From Pusillimonas sp. T2 (GTDB lineage Bacteria; Pseudomonadota; Gammaproteobacteria; Burkholderiales; Burkholderiaceae_B), in the NCBI RefSeq assembly GCF_002236805.1, contig NZ_NIQA01000003.1:434001-498000 (forward strand): a stretch of DNA of 64,000 bases, written 5' to 3'. The translations under genes were made by a program, and so were the position numbers. The notes under the pieces are model-generated. The model was not told the DNA's origin. It worked only from the letters and a program-made list of their open reading frames with translations, and did not search any database. Below, piece by piece: positions 1-9,332 of the stretch. Each line of letters begins with the position of its first letter. The first letter of the stretch is position 1.

Positions 1-1
1 A

Positions 2-895
2 TCGACCAGTGGTACGCCAGCGCAGCAGTCAACCGGCGCCAGCGCCCCGGCCGCCGGGGCTCAGCAAACGGCCTCATCGGCAGCCGGCACGGCTAGCACG
101 GCTCAAGGCACAGCCCAAACATCCACGACGGCACAGACGCTTTTCGCCCAGCGCGTTTCGGCGCAGGCCTTTAGCCAAGCGCTCAGCAACGCCCTCCAAA
201 CCAGTGGCTTGTTTTACGAGTCGCACTTAAGCAATATGGCTTTCGGTAAAACCAGTCTGCCACTATTGCGCCAAGAGCCGCAGGCACAACTGACGCAACA
301 AGCAGCAAACACTGCCGGCACCGCGTCCAACACGCCCGCCGCCGGGCAAAACACCGCCGCAACTGCACCCAATACAGCACAAACAGCAGCGACGGCGACA
401 AACGCATCCGCCCGTGTCGACTCAGCCGGCACCCCGGCCGGTACAGCCGCAAACACTTCCGCAACATCGCCATCTAGTTCCCCGGCTACCCAGCCGCAAG
501 CCAACACTGCCCTAAGCGGCCTGCACCCCGAGACCCACTTGCTGGTTCGCCAACAACTCGAAGTTTTAGCGAACCAGACGGTGGCATGGCGGGGTGAAGC
601 CTGGCCCAGCGCCCCTATGGACCTCGAAATCCAACGGCGCGAACCCGGTGAAGGATCGGCAGATGACCTACAGCACTGGGCCACGCGACTGACGCTGCAT
701 TTGCCCAATCTTGGCGAAGTCCAGGTACGCATCAATCTGGTCGGACAACAAGTCTTGATGCATATGGTCGCCCCTCAGTCGGCCGATGTCTTGTCGTCCA
801 ACAGCGACGCCTTACGTGCTCGTTTCAATGCATCCGGCCTGGCACTCAGCCAATTGGCCATCGATCGCAACACCTCGGAGCCCCAGCATGATTAA
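2..895 (+). CDS. FliK-type hook-length control protein, 5' truncated by window edge
   Basis: The frame is open from base 2, so the start lies left of the window. The visible part is an Ala/Thr/Gln-rich low-complexity linker followed, over the last 130 or so residues, by a compact region with the FliK C-terminal pattern (LTLHLPNLGEVQVRI, then LRARFNASGLAL). In FliK proteins this core contacts the FlhB cytoplasmic domain to switch export from hook to filament substrates. Its stop overlaps the start of an FlhB-like small gene by 8 bp (ATGATTAA), suggesting translational coupling. A second, complete FliK is encoded at 7365, so this is a paralogue or accessory length-control protein. Family assignment rests on the C-terminal pattern and context. 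Confidence 0.75.
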   Translation, partial: STSGTPAQQSTGASAPAAGAQQTASSAAGTASTAQGTAQTSTTAQTLFAQRVSAQAFSQALSNALQTSGLFYESHLSNMAFGKTSLPLLRQEPQAQLTQQAANTAGTASNTPAAGQNTAATAPNTAQTAATATNASARVDSAGTPAGTAANTSATSPSSSPATQPQANTALSGLHPETHLLVRQQLEVLANQTVAWRGEAWPSAPMDLEIQRREPGEGSADDLQHWATRLTLHLPNLGEVQVRINLVGQQVLMHMVAPQSADVLSSNSDALRARFNASGLALSQLAIDRNTSEPQHD

Positions 896-1190
896 GCCCG
901 GGCCAGGCGACCTGCATAAACACCGGCCATCAGCAGTCGCCATCACTTACGACGCGCACGACACCGCTCCCCGTGTGGTGGCCAAAGGCTATGGTTCACT
1001 GGCTGACACCATCATCCGGACAGCTAAAGAAAATGGGCTGTATGTACACGAGTCCCCCGAGCTGGTGGGCTTGCTGATGCAAGTCGACCTCGACCAGCAT
1101 ATCCCGCCCGAGCTATACCAGGCGATTGCCGAAATCCTGGCCTGGTTGTACGCACTTGATTCCCGAAAAGACGAATTCAAGCCCGAATAA
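888..1190 (+). CDS. fhlB: FlhB-like C-terminal-domain protein (FhlB/YlqH type)
   Basis: A 100-residue soluble protein matching only the cytoplasmic domain of FlhB: AVAITYDAHDTAPRVVAKG, then GLYVHESPELVGLLMQVDLDQ and PELYQAIAEILAWLYALD line up with the FlhB segment after the autocleavage site. The NPTH cleavage motif and all membrane helices are absent. Such stand-alone copies occur in many Burkholderiales flagellar loci and are thought to interact with the export switch. The ATG at 888 overlaps the stop of the FliK-like gene and begins the homologous region; a longer upstream frame is only antisense-like read-through of that gene. Followed by a hairpin shared with convergent fliE. Confidence 0.85.
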   Translation: MIKPGPGDLHKHRPSAVAITYDAHDTAPRVVAKGYGSLADTIIRTAKENGLYVHESPELVGLLMQVDLDQHIPPELYQAIAEILAWLYALDSRKDEFKPE

Positions 1191-1195
1191 AAAAA

Positions 1196-1214
1196 GCCCG
1201 CATGATATGCGGGC
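1196..1214 (-). terminator. Rho-independent terminator of fliE
   Basis: Perfect 8-bp inverted repeat GCCCGCAT-GAT-ATGCGGGC. Read on the minus strand it is followed by a T run (TTTTTTATT), so it ends the minus-strand fliE transcript. There is no T run on the plus side for fhlB, although the stem may still pause it. Confidence 0.75.
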
Positions 1215-1278
1215 CAGATACATTGAAACTTTAACAAAACCAGCTTTGCACAATGGCAAGCCAGCGCCAAGCCTTAAC

Positions 1279-1611
1279 TTACACGGGCATGCTGGCAATT
1301 TCCTGATAGGCTGCAACCAGCCGATTACGAACTTGCACGGTGGCCTGGAATGCCACGCTGGCCTTCTGCATATCGATCATGACATCGTTAAGCGAAATGT
1401 TCGGGTCGCCCAACTGAAACGCTTTGGCTTGCGTCGTAGCGGAGTTTTGCATTTGCGCTACCCGCTGCAAAGAGCGCTGAAGCTCGTTTGCAAAGCCGCC
1501 CGGTTCAATAGCCGACGCACCATTATCGGCCGGCTGTGCCTGGGCCGTCTGGGCAACAGACCGCATTTGGGCCAAAACGTTTTCTATTGCAGAATATTGT
1601 TGAATAGCCAT
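1279..1611 (-). CDS. fliE: Flagellar MS-ring/rod junction protein FliE
   Basis: 110 residues, the usual FliE length. The C-terminal half carries the family signature (PNISLNDVMIDMQKASVAFQ, then TVQVRNRLVAAYQEIASMPV), which forms the coiled helices joining the MS ring to the proximal rod. The ATG at 1611 (MAIQQYSAIENVL) is chosen because the 73 codons upstream in the same frame have no family resemblance and run through the fliE-fliF intergenic region. Divergent from fliF and convergent with fhlB, so it is transcribed alone and ended by the hairpin at 1196-1214. Confidence 0.93.
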   Translation of the reverse strand: MAIQQYSAIENVLAQMRSVAQTAQAQPADNGASAIEPGGFANELQRSLQRVAQMQNSATTQAKAFQLGDPNISLNDVMIDMQKASVAFQATVQVRNRLVAAYQEIASMPV

Positions 1612-1790
1612 GACAAAAATTTTGATGATCGACACGCAGGTCTTAGTGGATTTAATGTAACCTGATACCGTCAAACCAAAGACCGACAATAAACGGACAT
1701 ATCCCCGGCTTTTCCGGCGTTTCAAATCCAAACAAGATTTGTTCCTAGCGATCAAAGCATTACAAGAACAAATAAATGAACGCAACAGCC

Positions 1791-1817
1791 TAAACTTTGC
1801 CAACACATTGCCGTTAG
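1791..1817 (+). promoter_or_regulatory. Sigma-28 (FliA) promoter upstream of fliF
   Basis: TAAACTTT-N11-GCCGTTAG, against the enterobacterial consensus TAAAGTTT-N11-GCCGATAA: 7 of 8 and 6 of 8 matches with exact spacing. It lies about 165 bp upstream of the fliF ATG. The same CCGTTA variant recurs before flgA, flgK and flgM. Confidence 0.65.
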
Positions 1818-1819
1818 AG

Positions 1820-1849
1820 CGAAAAGACACCCAAAAGCGGTGCTTTTCG
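1820..1849 (+). other. Hairpin at predicted 5' end of fliF transcript
   Basis: CGAAAAGACACC / GGTGCTTTTCG: an 11-bp stem with one bulged A and a 7-nt loop, starting 2 nt after the sigma-28 -10 element, so it would be at or next to the 5' end of the fliF mRNA. Could stabilise the transcript. The fold is read by eye only. Confidence 0.4.
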
Positions 1850-1981
1850 GCGCTTGCGACTCCCCTCAGACAAGTAATAATCGACGCTCTGATTATTAAC
1901 GTCTAATCGAATGCGTAACTTGCACTCTGCCCGATCAACCGCTTTACCCGCAGCACAAGTGTGTCGTCCCCGAGGTCTTCA

Positions 1982-3640
1982 ATGAGCCAGGCCGCCGCTT
2001 TGTTGGCTCGTTTCCCCATGCTGTCAAAGTTGGGCGCTATCCCCAAGCCTGCGCTGATCGGTGCCGTATCGGTGCTAGTCGCGCTTGTTGTGGTGGCCTT
2101 TCTGTGGTCACGCCCGCCCGAATACCGTACATTGTTTTCAAACCTTGAAGACCGTGACGGCGGTGCCATTATCACGGCACTGACGCAAATGAACGTACAG
2201 TACCGAATTTCGGACAACGGCACGTCGATCATGGTGCCGGCCGATATGGTGCACCGCACCCGCCTGCAACTTGCCGAACAGGGCTTGCCGCGTGCGGGCG
2301 GCGCGGGTTTCGAGCTACTCGACAACACCCGATTCGGGGCCAGCCAGTTTACCGAGCAAATCACCTACCAACGTGCCCTTGAGGGCGAGCTGGCCAGCTC
2401 GGTCGAAGCAGTTCATGCGGTTCAGTCGGCACGCGTACACCTTGCGCTGCCACGCGAAAGCCTGTTTGTGCGGGACCGCCAGCCCCCTACCGCATCGGTA
2501 TTGGTCACGCTGTATCCAGGCCGCTCACTCAGTGAAGCCCAGGTTGCCGCCATCACCTGGCTGGTTTCGTCCAGCGTTCCCAACCTCACCTCTGACAGCG
2601 TTTCCATCGTCGATCAAAATGGTCGACTACTCACTTCACCCTCTGGCGAAGCCGGCCTGGAGAACTCTCGCCGGTCTTTGGTCAACGACATCGAACAGCG
2701 AACCGTTCAGCGGATCATGACACTACTGACCCCCCTGGTGGGTGCCGGTAACGTCAGGGCGCAGGCCAGCGCCGATGTCGACTTTTCGGTGCGCGAGCAA
2801 ACCTCCGAAGTTTATCGTCCCAATCAGAACCCGGGCGAAGCGGCCGTACGCAGCGAGCAGCGCAGTGCCGCCGACCAATTCGATAGCCTTCCGCCCACTG
2901 GCGTACCGGGCGCACTCACGAACCAGCCGCCCGCCAACGCCGCTGCGCCTATTGTTGTTCCTCCCGGCGACAACCCGAACGCGCAACCGGGCAACAACGC
3001 TAATGCAGCTGCAAATCAAGATAACGCTCAGGGTACCGACGGCGGCCCCGCCAATATCCGACGTGACTCAACCATCAATTACGAAGTCGACCGCACCATC
3101 AGTCACATCAAAGACCCGGTCGGCAAACTGCGCCGGTTGTCTGTCGCCGTTGTCGTCAACTACCAGCCCAATGCCGAAGGCGAATACGCTCCCTTGCCAC
3201 AGGAAACGCTCGACAGCCTGAACAGCCTGGTGCGCGACGCCATGGGCTACTCGGTCGATCGCGGTGACACCGTCAGCGTCATCAACAGCCCGTTCAACGA
3301 AAACACCACCGTTACGCCGCCGGTCTGGAAAGACCCCGAATATCACGCACTGGCGCTCAAAGGGCTTGAATACCTGCTCATTGCCATCGCCCTGTTCATT
3401 GTCTGGCGCAAGATCGGCAAGCCAGCCATCGACAGCCTGACTGCCAAGCGCGAACAGGTCGCTGCTCTGGCCGGGGCTGCCGGCACCCAACCCGAAGGCG
3501 AAGATGCTGTACTGAAACGCGCATCCGAAATCACACGCTACGAAGACCTCCTGAAGGCGGCACGCGAATTGGCCGAGAAAGACCCACGCGCTGTCGCCAT
3601 GGTCTTGCGCTCATGGATGGAAAAAAATGGCAAACCTTGA
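1982..3640 (+). CDS. fliF: Flagellar MS-ring protein FliF
   Basis: 552 residues, typical for FliF. It builds the MS ring in the inner membrane, the base of the motor. Visible: N-terminal membrane helix (ALIGAVSVLVALVVVAF), YscJ-like ring-building domain (TRLQLAEQGLPRAGGAGFELLD; VHLALPRESLFVRD), a long Pro/Asn/Ala-rich periplasmic loop, a second membrane helix near residue 460 and a C-terminal FliG-binding tail. ATG 1982 is preferred over GTG 1961 because GAGG lies 6-7 nt before it while the GTG has no ribosome-binding site. The 3' end overlaps fliG by 14 bp, and it heads the fliFGHIJKLMNOPQR operon. Confidence 0.96.
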   Translation: MSQAAALLARFPMLSKLGAIPKPALIGAVSVLVALVVVAFLWSRPPEYRTLFSNLEDRDGGAIITALTQMNVQYRISDNGTSIMVPADMVHRTRLQLAEQGLPRAGGAGFELLDNTRFGASQFTEQITYQRALEGELASSVEAVHAVQSARVHLALPRESLFVRDRQPPTASVLVTLYPGRSLSEAQVAAITWLVSSSVPNLTSDSVSIVDQNGRLLTSPSGEAGLENSRRSLVNDIEQRTVQRIMTLLTPLVGAGNVRAQASADVDFSVREQTSEVYRPNQNPGEAAVRSEQRSAADQFDSLPPTGVPGALTNQPPANAAAPIVVPPGDNPNAQPGNNANAAANQDNAQGTDGGPANIRRDSTINYEVDRTISHIKDPVGKLRRLSVAVVVNYQPNAEGEYAPLPQETLDSLNSLVRDAMGYSVDRGDTVSVINSPFNENTTVTPPVWKDPEYHALALKGLEYLLIAIALFIVWRKIGKPAIDSLTAKREQVAALAGAAGTQPEGEDAVLKRASEITRYEDLLKAARELAEKDPRAVAMVLRSWMEKNGKP

Positions 3641-4628
3641 AGACCCCTCTGAACGCTGTGCCATTCTGGTGATGTCGCTGGGCGAAGACGCGGCGGCCGA
3701 GGTATTCAAACACCTCTCACCACCCGAAATCCAGCAGATCAGTAGTTCAATGGCCGGCATCAAACAGCTCACGCGCAGCGATGTCGACAAAGTTTTGGCC
3801 GACTTCCGCCAAGAAGCCGACCAGTTCATGGCGGTCAGCCTGGGCTCTGAAGACTACATCCGCTCGGTGCTGACAAAAGCGCTGGGTACCGATCGGGCGG
3901 CCGGCCTGATCGAAGACATCCTCGACGCCGAGGCCGGCGCCGGGGGTATCGACGCGCTTAACTGGCTGGATGCCGCCAGCGTTGCAGAACTCGTCGCCGA
4001 CGAGCACCCGCAGATCATCGCTACCATCCTGGTTCACCTGCAGCGCGACCGAGCATCCTCGGTCCTAGAGTTGCTTAACGAGCGCCTACGCAACGACGTC
4101 ATGCTGCGTATTGCCACGTTTGGCGGGGTACAGCCCGCCGCCTTGGCCGAACTGACGGACGTACTGAATAATTTGCTGTCCGGCCAGGGTGCAAAACGCA
4201 GCAAGCTGGGTGGTGTACGTACGGCAGCCGAGATCCTCAACTTCATGACATCGTCGGAAGAAGATGCGGTCATGAACAATCTGCGCGAACTCGATGCCGA
4301 TCTGGCCCAACGCATCAGCGAGGAAATGTTCGTTTTCGAGAACCTCGTGGACATCGAAGATACGGCTATCCAGCTTATTCTCAAAGAAATCAACACCGAC
4401 AGCCTCACCATTGCACTCAAGGGCGCCCCCGAAGAGCTGCGCGAAAAGTTCCTGGGCAACATGTCCAATCGCGCCTCCGAAATGCTACGCGACGACCTGG
4501 AAGCGCAAGGTCCTGTCCGCATGTCCAAGGTCGAAGAAGCCCAGAAAGGTATTCTGGCTGTGGCACGCCGTCTGGCCGAAACAGGCCAGATCAGCCTGAC
4601 ACGCCTGGGCAACGACGAGTATGTCTGA
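3627..4628 (+). CDS. fliG: Flagellar motor switch protein FliG
   Basis: 333 residues, full length. FliG links the MS ring to FliM and carries the torque helix that meets MotA. The N-terminal FliF-binding domain (CAILVMSLGEDAAAEVFKHL), the middle FliM-binding domain with its EHPQ motif (DEHPQIIATILVHLQ) and the charged C-terminal torque region (VDIEDTAIQLILKEI; KGAPEELREKFLGNMSNRA) are all present. Overlaps fliF by 14 bp and fliH by 8 bp, so translation is probably coupled. Confidence 0.97.
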   Translation: MANLEDPSERCAILVMSLGEDAAAEVFKHLSPPEIQQISSSMAGIKQLTRSDVDKVLADFRQEADQFMAVSLGSEDYIRSVLTKALGTDRAAGLIEDILDAEAGAGGIDALNWLDAASVAELVADEHPQIIATILVHLQRDRASSVLELLNERLRNDVMLRIATFGGVQPAALAELTDVLNNLLSGQGAKRSKLGGVRTAAEILNFMTSSEEDAVMNNLRELDADLAQRISEEMFVFENLVDIEDTAIQLILKEINTDSLTIALKGAPEELREKFLGNMSNRASEMLRDDLEAQGPVRMSKVEEAQKGILAVARRLAETGQISLTRLGNDEYV

Positions 4629-5454
4629 CACCAATCACGATCACAACGACCCTGGCACGTGGCAGCGCTGGGAAATGACTGACCTGGGCAACGGCAAACC
4701 TACAGCGTCCGCCCCAGGTGGTCGTCTGGCGCGCCGCTTGGCCGAAGAAAAAACCGCTCAAAAAGCCACCTCCGCTCGACAGCCGGTTAAGGCTACCAAC
4801 GATATCCCAGAAGATGTCGTCGCCCAGGTCGCCCGAATCGGGCAAGAGGCGCGCGAGCGAGCTGTTCAGGAAGGCCGTGAAGCCGGACTGAAACAGGGGC
4901 ACGCGGAAGGCTTTGCTGCGGGCAAGGCCGAAGGCCTGAAAAGCGGCCATGACGAAGGGTTTCAGGCTGGGCACCGCGAAGGCTACGAGAAAGGGCTGGC
5001 CGAAGGTCGCGCCATCAGCGCAACTGAGGTCGGTCAGATCCAAAGCGTAGCCCAGTCGTGCGCGGCATCTGTCAACGCACTTAATAATCAGGTGGCCGAA
5101 TCACTGGTTGATTTGGCCTTGAACATTGCCAGACAAGTGATCCGCTCGACGATAGCGGCCTCACCGGAAGCCATCCTCGATACCGTACGCGATATCCTCG
5201 CCACCGATAGCGGCGAAGGCAAAGGGCTCATGCGTTTGCGCATGCACCCCGAAGACCTGACGCTGGTCAAACGTCATTTGTCAGACGACCCTCGCATGCA
5301 TCATTGGCATCTCGAAGCCGACCCTCGAATCGAACGCGGTGGTTGCTACGCCGAGACTTCGCTAGGCGATATCGATGCTACGCTGAAAACCCGCTGGGAG
5401 CGTATTGCTGGCACCCTGCGCGAAGCTCCGGCCTGGGACACGGGCAATGACTGA
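4621..5454 (+). CDS. fliH: Flagellar export stator protein FliH
   Basis: 277 residues. FliH regulates the FliI ATPase and docks it at the C ring. Near the N-terminus W14 and W17 (TWQRWEM) match the conserved Trp pair by which FliH binds FliN. Residues about 95-130 form the classic GxxxG repeat helix ([18 protein letters not shown] and so on). The C-terminal domain ([53 protein letters not shown]) is the FliI-binding, V-ATPase-E-like part. It overlaps fliG and fliI by 8 bp each. Confidence 0.94.
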   Translation: MSDTNHDHNDPGTWQRWEMTDLGNGKPTASAPGGRLARRLAEEKTAQKATSARQPVKATNDIPEDVVAQVARIGQEARERAVQEGREAGLKQGHAEGFAAGKAEGLKSGHDEGFQAGHREGYEKGLAEGRAISATEVGQIQSVAQSCAASVNALNNQVAESLVDLALNIARQVIRSTIAASPEAILDTVRDILATDSGEGKGLMRLRMHPEDLTLVKRHLSDDPRMHHWHLEADPRIERGGCYAETSLGDIDATLKTRWERIAGTLREAPAWDTGND

Positions 5455-6916
5455 AGCCAAGTCCGCTCTACCTCAAATGGCCGCACGCTGGAGCAATCGA
5501 CTGCAAAATGCGTCTCGCCGAATCTCGACGATTGAATCCTGGAATGCCAGCGGACGGGTCACCCGTGCGACGGGTATGGTGCTTGAGGCAACAGGCCTGC
5601 GACTAGCCGTGGGCGCCGCATGCAAAATCGAAATTTCCCCCCGGCACAACCATTGGGCAGACGCCGAGGTCGTGGGCTTTCATGGCAACACACTTTACCT
5701 GATGCCGCAAAGCGACATTTCCGGTTTGCCGCCCGGAGCCCGCATTGTCCCCGGTGAAACCACCGTCGTTCAGATCGACGATCGCTCTCCCGAGGAGGCG
5801 GACGAAACCCCGTTAACGTCGCAGGCCCGACACTTGCCGGTAGGCGATGCCCTGTTGGGCCGGGTACTTGATGCCGCCGGGCGCCCGCTTGACGGCTTAG
5901 GGCCCGTCAACCACGTCTCGCAAGCATCGCTCAACGCGCACACCATCAACCCACTGGCGCGGGCCCCCATCGATACGGTGCTCGACGTTGGCGTGCGCGC
6001 CATCAATGGGCTGCTTACCGTTGGGCGCGGTCAGCGCATGGGGCTGTTTGCAGGTTCAGGGGTCGGCAAAAGCGTATTGCTGGGCATGATGGCGCGCTAC
6101 ACTGCGGCCGACGTGATTGTGGTGGGCCTAATCGGCGAACGGGGCCGAGAGGTTAAAGAGTTTATTGAACACAATCTTGGGCCCGAAGGCCGTAAGCGCG
6201 CCGTTGTCGTTGCTGCGCCGGCCGACGTGTCGCCACTGCTGCGCATGCAAGGCGCCGTATACGCTACCCGGTTAGCAGAGTACTTTCGTGATCAGGGTAA
6301 AAATGTATTGCTGATCATGGACTCACTGACCCGCTACGCCATGGCGCAACGAGAAATCGCCCTGGCCATTGGCGAACCTCCCGCCACCAAAGGATACCCA
6401 CCTTCAGTATTTGCCAAACTACCGGCGCTGGTTGAGCGCGCGGGTAACGGTGCCCCTGTCGGGGACAAGCCCGCAGGTTCTATTACCGCGTTTTACACCG
6501 TTCTGACCGAAGGCGATGACCAGCAAGACCCGATCGCCGATTCGGCGCGCGCCATTCTTGATGGCCATATCGTGCTGTCGCGCAAGCTGGCAGAAGCCGG
6601 CCATTACCCAGCCATCGATATCGAAGCGTCGATCTCCCGCGTCATGAACGCCATTGTGCCCCAGTCACAATTCAGCATGGTGCATCAGTTCAAGCAAATG
6701 CTGTCGCGTTACCAGCGCAACCGCGACCTTATTGCCGTGGGCGCTTACCGCCAGGGTAACGACCCAAAAATTGACGAAGCTATCGAAAAATACCCGTGGC
6801 TTGAAGCTTATTTGCAGCAGAGCCTTAACAGCCGGATCGACTACACGCGGGCCAGCAAAGAGCTGGCCGGCCTGCTTGGCCACCCGGCCAGTGGAGATGT
6901 AAATGGCAAAGCATAA
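5447..6916 (+). CDS. fliI: Flagellar export ATPase FliI
   Basis: 489 residues from the ATG at 5447, which overlaps the fliH stop by 8 bp; a longer in-frame start upstream would lie inside fliH. Hexameric ATPase of the flagellar type III export gate. Walker A GSGVGKS at residues 203-209, the arm [16 protein letters not shown], Walker B with [19 protein letters not shown], and the C-terminal chaperone/substrate domain ([20 protein letters not shown]) are intact. Overlaps fliJ by 14 bp. Confidence 0.97.
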   Translation: MTEAKSALPQMAARWSNRLQNASRRISTIESWNASGRVTRATGMVLEATGLRLAVGAACKIEISPRHNHWADAEVVGFHGNTLYLMPQSDISGLPPGARIVPGETTVVQIDDRSPEEADETPLTSQARHLPVGDALLGRVLDAAGRPLDGLGPVNHVSQASLNAHTINPLARAPIDTVLDVGVRAINGLLTVGRGQRMGLFAGSGVGKSVLLGMMARYTAADVIVVGLIGERGREVKEFIEHNLGPEGRKRAVVVAAPADVSPLLRMQGAVYATRLAEYFRDQGKNVLLIMDSLTRYAMAQREIALAIGEPPATKGYPPSVFAKLPALVERAGNGAPVGDKPAGSITAFYTVLTEGDDQQDPIADSARAILDGHIVLSRKLAEAGHYPAIDIEASISRVMNAIVPQSQFSMVHQFKQMLSRYQRNRDLIAVGAYRQGNDPKIDEAIEKYPWLEAYLQQSLNSRIDYTRASKELAGLLGHPASGDVNGKA

Positions 6917-7352
6917 CCCCATGCACACGCTCATTGACCTGACTCAGAACCAGGCCAACGAGGCAGCACGACAATTGCAGAACCTGAATGCGTCGCGAGA
7001 CGACGCCCAGGCGCAGCTGTCTACACTGCACGTTTACCGACAAGATTATGTTGACCGCCTTGAAAAAGCCACAGCATCTGGCATATCGGCGGCGAACTAT
7101 CACAATTTTAGGCAGTTTATCGCCACTTTGGATGAGGCCATTTCGCAGCAAAATAAGATAGTGGCCCAGCTCGACCAAAAACTCGAACAGGGCAAGCAGC
7201 GGTGGTTCGACCACAAACGCCAGCTCACATCGTATGAAACCCTGTTGTCGCGCCAGGAGCAAGAGCGTATCCAGCAAAACAACCGGAAAGAACAAATCAT
7301 GACCGACGAACTATCCAGCATCCAGTTTCGTCGTCATCACAACACCCATTAA
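6903..7352 (+). CDS. fliJ: Flagellar export chaperone-escort protein FliJ
   Basis: 149 residues, almost wholly charged and Gln-rich heptad sequence expected to form the antiparallel coiled coil of FliJ, the stalk that inserts in the FliI ring and contacts FlhA. The family is weakly conserved in sequence; size, coiled-coil character and position between fliI and fliK support the call. Begins inside the fliI 3' end (14-bp overlap). Confidence 0.9.
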   Translation: MAKHNPMHTLIDLTQNQANEAARQLQNLNASRDDAQAQLSTLHVYRQDYVDRLEKATASGISAANYHNFRQFIATLDEAISQQNKIVAQLDQKLEQGKQRWFDHKRQLTSYETLLSRQEQERIQQNNRKEQIMTDELSSIQFRRHHNTH

Positions 7353-7364
7353 CAGGGTAAAGCC

Positions 7365-8846
7365 ATGAACGCACAAAATCCGGCCTCGGTACTTAATATG
7401 ATTTCTGCGCCGCCAGCAGTGGCCAGCCAGTCATCGCCCGACGCCAATGCCAACGGCCCCCGTTTCTCCGAAGTCCTGGGTTCGCAAAAAGCAGCCCAGG
7501 CGCCGGCCAAAAAGCCGGCGCAAAGCAACGACAACGCCTCGGCCCAAAAAAATGCGGCCGCCCAGGGCAGTCAGAGCAACAACGGGGCAATAAGCACCCA
7601 AGATAGCAACAGCCAAAGCACAGACGGTACCGATGGTGCCCAATCAAGCAAACCGGACGGCGCTCAAACAAATCAAGACGCCCTGGCAACCGCCGACGAT
7701 GCCGCCCAAGCCGCCCCCGCACCGGGCACCGAAACGGCCGCAGCCATGTCTAGCCTTGCCCTGGCCGTGGCCCAGGTGCAACTGGCCGCCCGCAGCGCGC
7801 AAGTCGACGCCGATAGCGTCAAAGCCGCTCGTAGCGCAAGCGCGGTCGACGCAGACTCCATTACCCTAGCATCACAATCGCAGCGCACACCCGCGCTAAC
7901 CGAAGAAGGCCTGCCTGGTAACACCGCGCGACTGAACGATGCCAACCTGGTTAGCGCTGCTGCCGCGCGTCAGTCTGAAGCACGCGAAGCAACGCAGCGT
8001 TTTTCGCTGACTAACGTCGGCACCGACACAGCCGACTCAATCGAACGCAATTCCGCCGACACTATCTTGCGTTCGCAATCGGCACGCGAAACCAACGCCA
8101 ACAAAGCAGGTGCGGCCATCACACTGGCCGACGTGGGCCAACGCGCCGATCATCTCGACAAGCAAGCACGCCTTAACGCCAGTGCACGTGATGTTTTGGC
8201 CAACAAGATTGCACAAAGCCAGGGCACTGCCGAAACAACGACGGCAACTCGAGTTGCCGTCGCCGAGTTCAATACCAACGCCGCCGATACACGCAGTATC
8301 GAGCCGCTTGCGTTAAGCAGCACCCCGCAAACTGGCGCCATGGCCGCACCTGGGCAGCTAACCGCATCGGGGGCACCTGCATCCGGGGCCTCGCTCGTCG
8401 TCGCAACACCGCTTGGGCACCCACAGTGGGGCAACAACTTCAGCCAGCAGGTATCGCAAGTCAGCCAGTCGCTTAAAAACGGCCTGCAATCGATCGAATT
8501 GCGCCTCGATCCGCCCGATCTTGGCCCTATTCGGATTTCCATCAATATCAACGACGGCGTGGCCCAGGCCATGTTTGTTTCGCCTCACGCAGCGGTGCGC
8601 TCTGCGGTTGAAAACGCACTGCCGCAGTTGCAGCAACAAATGGCACAAGCGGGTATTTCACTGGGTCAAACATCTGTCAGCGATCAGGGTCAGGGCCAAC
8701 AACAGGCAGAAAACGGTAATAATTCGGGGCGCGCCGGGCTGTCCGGCACCGCGCTGAGCTCAGGCGCAACGCTTGATCAACCCGACACTGCGCTGGCATC
8801 ACGCCCCCAAAGCACGCATAATGGTCAGGTTGATACATTTGCCTGA
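7365..8846 (+). CDS. fliK: Flagellar hook-length control protein FliK
   Basis: 493 residues. The first 340 or so are Ala/Gln/Ser/Asp-rich, disordered ruler sequence. Residues about 360-450 form the FliK C-terminal domain (SIELRLDPPDLGPIRISI; AAVRSAVENALPQLQQQMA; LGQTSV) that acts on FlhB to stop hook export. The ATG follows fliJ by 12 bp with GGGTAA upstream. This is the full FliK of the operon, distinct from the truncated paralogue at the left edge. Confidence 0.93.
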   Translation: MNAQNPASVLNMISAPPAVASQSSPDANANGPRFSEVLGSQKAAQAPAKKPAQSNDNASAQKNAAAQGSQSNNGAISTQDSNSQSTDGTDGAQSSKPDGAQTNQDALATADDAAQAAPAPGTETAAAMSSLALAVAQVQLAARSAQVDADSVKAARSASAVDADSITLASQSQRTPALTEEGLPGNTARLNDANLVSAAAARQSEAREATQRFSLTNVGTDTADSIERNSADTILRSQSARETNANKAGAAITLADVGQRADHLDKQARLNASARDVLANKIAQSQGTAETTTATRVAVAEFNTNAADTRSIEPLALSSTPQTGAMAAPGQLTASGAPASGASLVVATPLGHPQWGNNFSQQVSQVSQSLKNGLQSIELRLDPPDLGPIRISININDGVAQAMFVSPHAAVRSAVENALPQLQQQMAQAGISLGQTSVSDQGQGQQQAENGNNSGRAGLSGTALSSGATLDQPDTALASRPQSTHNGQVDTFA

Positions 8847-8876
8847 TTAATACGTTAAAAAGCCGACCCTTAACCG

Positions 8877-9332
8877 ATGAAACTGCTGAAACTTGCGTTA
8901 CTTGTTATTGCGATCATGGCGGCCACCCTGGGTGCCACCTTCTATTTCCTGAACGCGTCCGGCATGCTGGGCGCGCCTGCAAACAGCGCCGAAGTGGTAG
9001 AAGCCAAACCCCCAGCCAAACCCATTTTCCTGCCACTTGATCCTTTCACAGTAACGTTGCGCGACAATCATAGTTCGCGCATTCTGTATGTTGAAATCAC
9101 GTTGCGCGTCGACGACGAAGCCTCGCGTGAACACCTGCGCGAGTACATGCCCGAAGTTCGCAACCGCGTTATTTCAGAGCTTACAAAAAACACCCCAAGT
9201 TATGTTCAGGCCAATGAAGGTCGTAATCAGCTGGCGGCCGATATCGTCGCTTCGCTGACACAACCCTACTTCCCGAATCCCAATCAGCCCAAAATTTCCA
9301 ACGTGCTTTTCACCGCGTTCGTCATCCAGTAA
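8877..9332 (+). CDS. fliL: Flagellar basal body-associated protein FliL
   Basis: 151 residues: an N-terminal membrane helix (LALLVIAIMAATLGATFYFL) then a periplasmic FliL domain (PLDPFTVTLRD; SRILYVEITLRVDDEASREH; YMPEVRNRVISELT). FliL is associated with the stator and motor and supports torque or stability. Its TAA is directly followed by the fliM ATG with no gap. Confidence 0.94.
   Translation: MKLLKLALLVIAIMAATLGATFYFLNASGMLGAPANSAEVVEAKPPAKPIFLPLDPFTVTLRDNHSSRILYVEITLRVDDEASREHLREYMPEVRNRVISELTKNTPSYVQANEGRNQLAADIVASLTQPYFPNPNQPKISNVLFTAFVIQ

Larger units (their letters stand above)
1612..1981. other. fliE-fliF divergent intergenic region
   Basis: 370 bases without a gene. It holds a sigma-28 box (1791-1817), a bulged hairpin right after its -10 (1820-1849), and an 8-bp perfect inverted repeat TAATAATC-N8-GATTATTA at 1875-1898 that could be an operator. 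I see no clear sigma-70 promoter for fliE on the minus strand. Confidence 0.7.

Noticed and set aside
1961-1981. GTG start for fliF at 1961
   Set aside because: No ribosome-binding site in front, whereas ATG 1982 has GAGG at proper spacing.
4891-5010. Repeat-like Gly-rich stretch in fliH as a DNA repeat
   Set aside because: It is the known GxxxG protein repeat of FliH, not a novel element.
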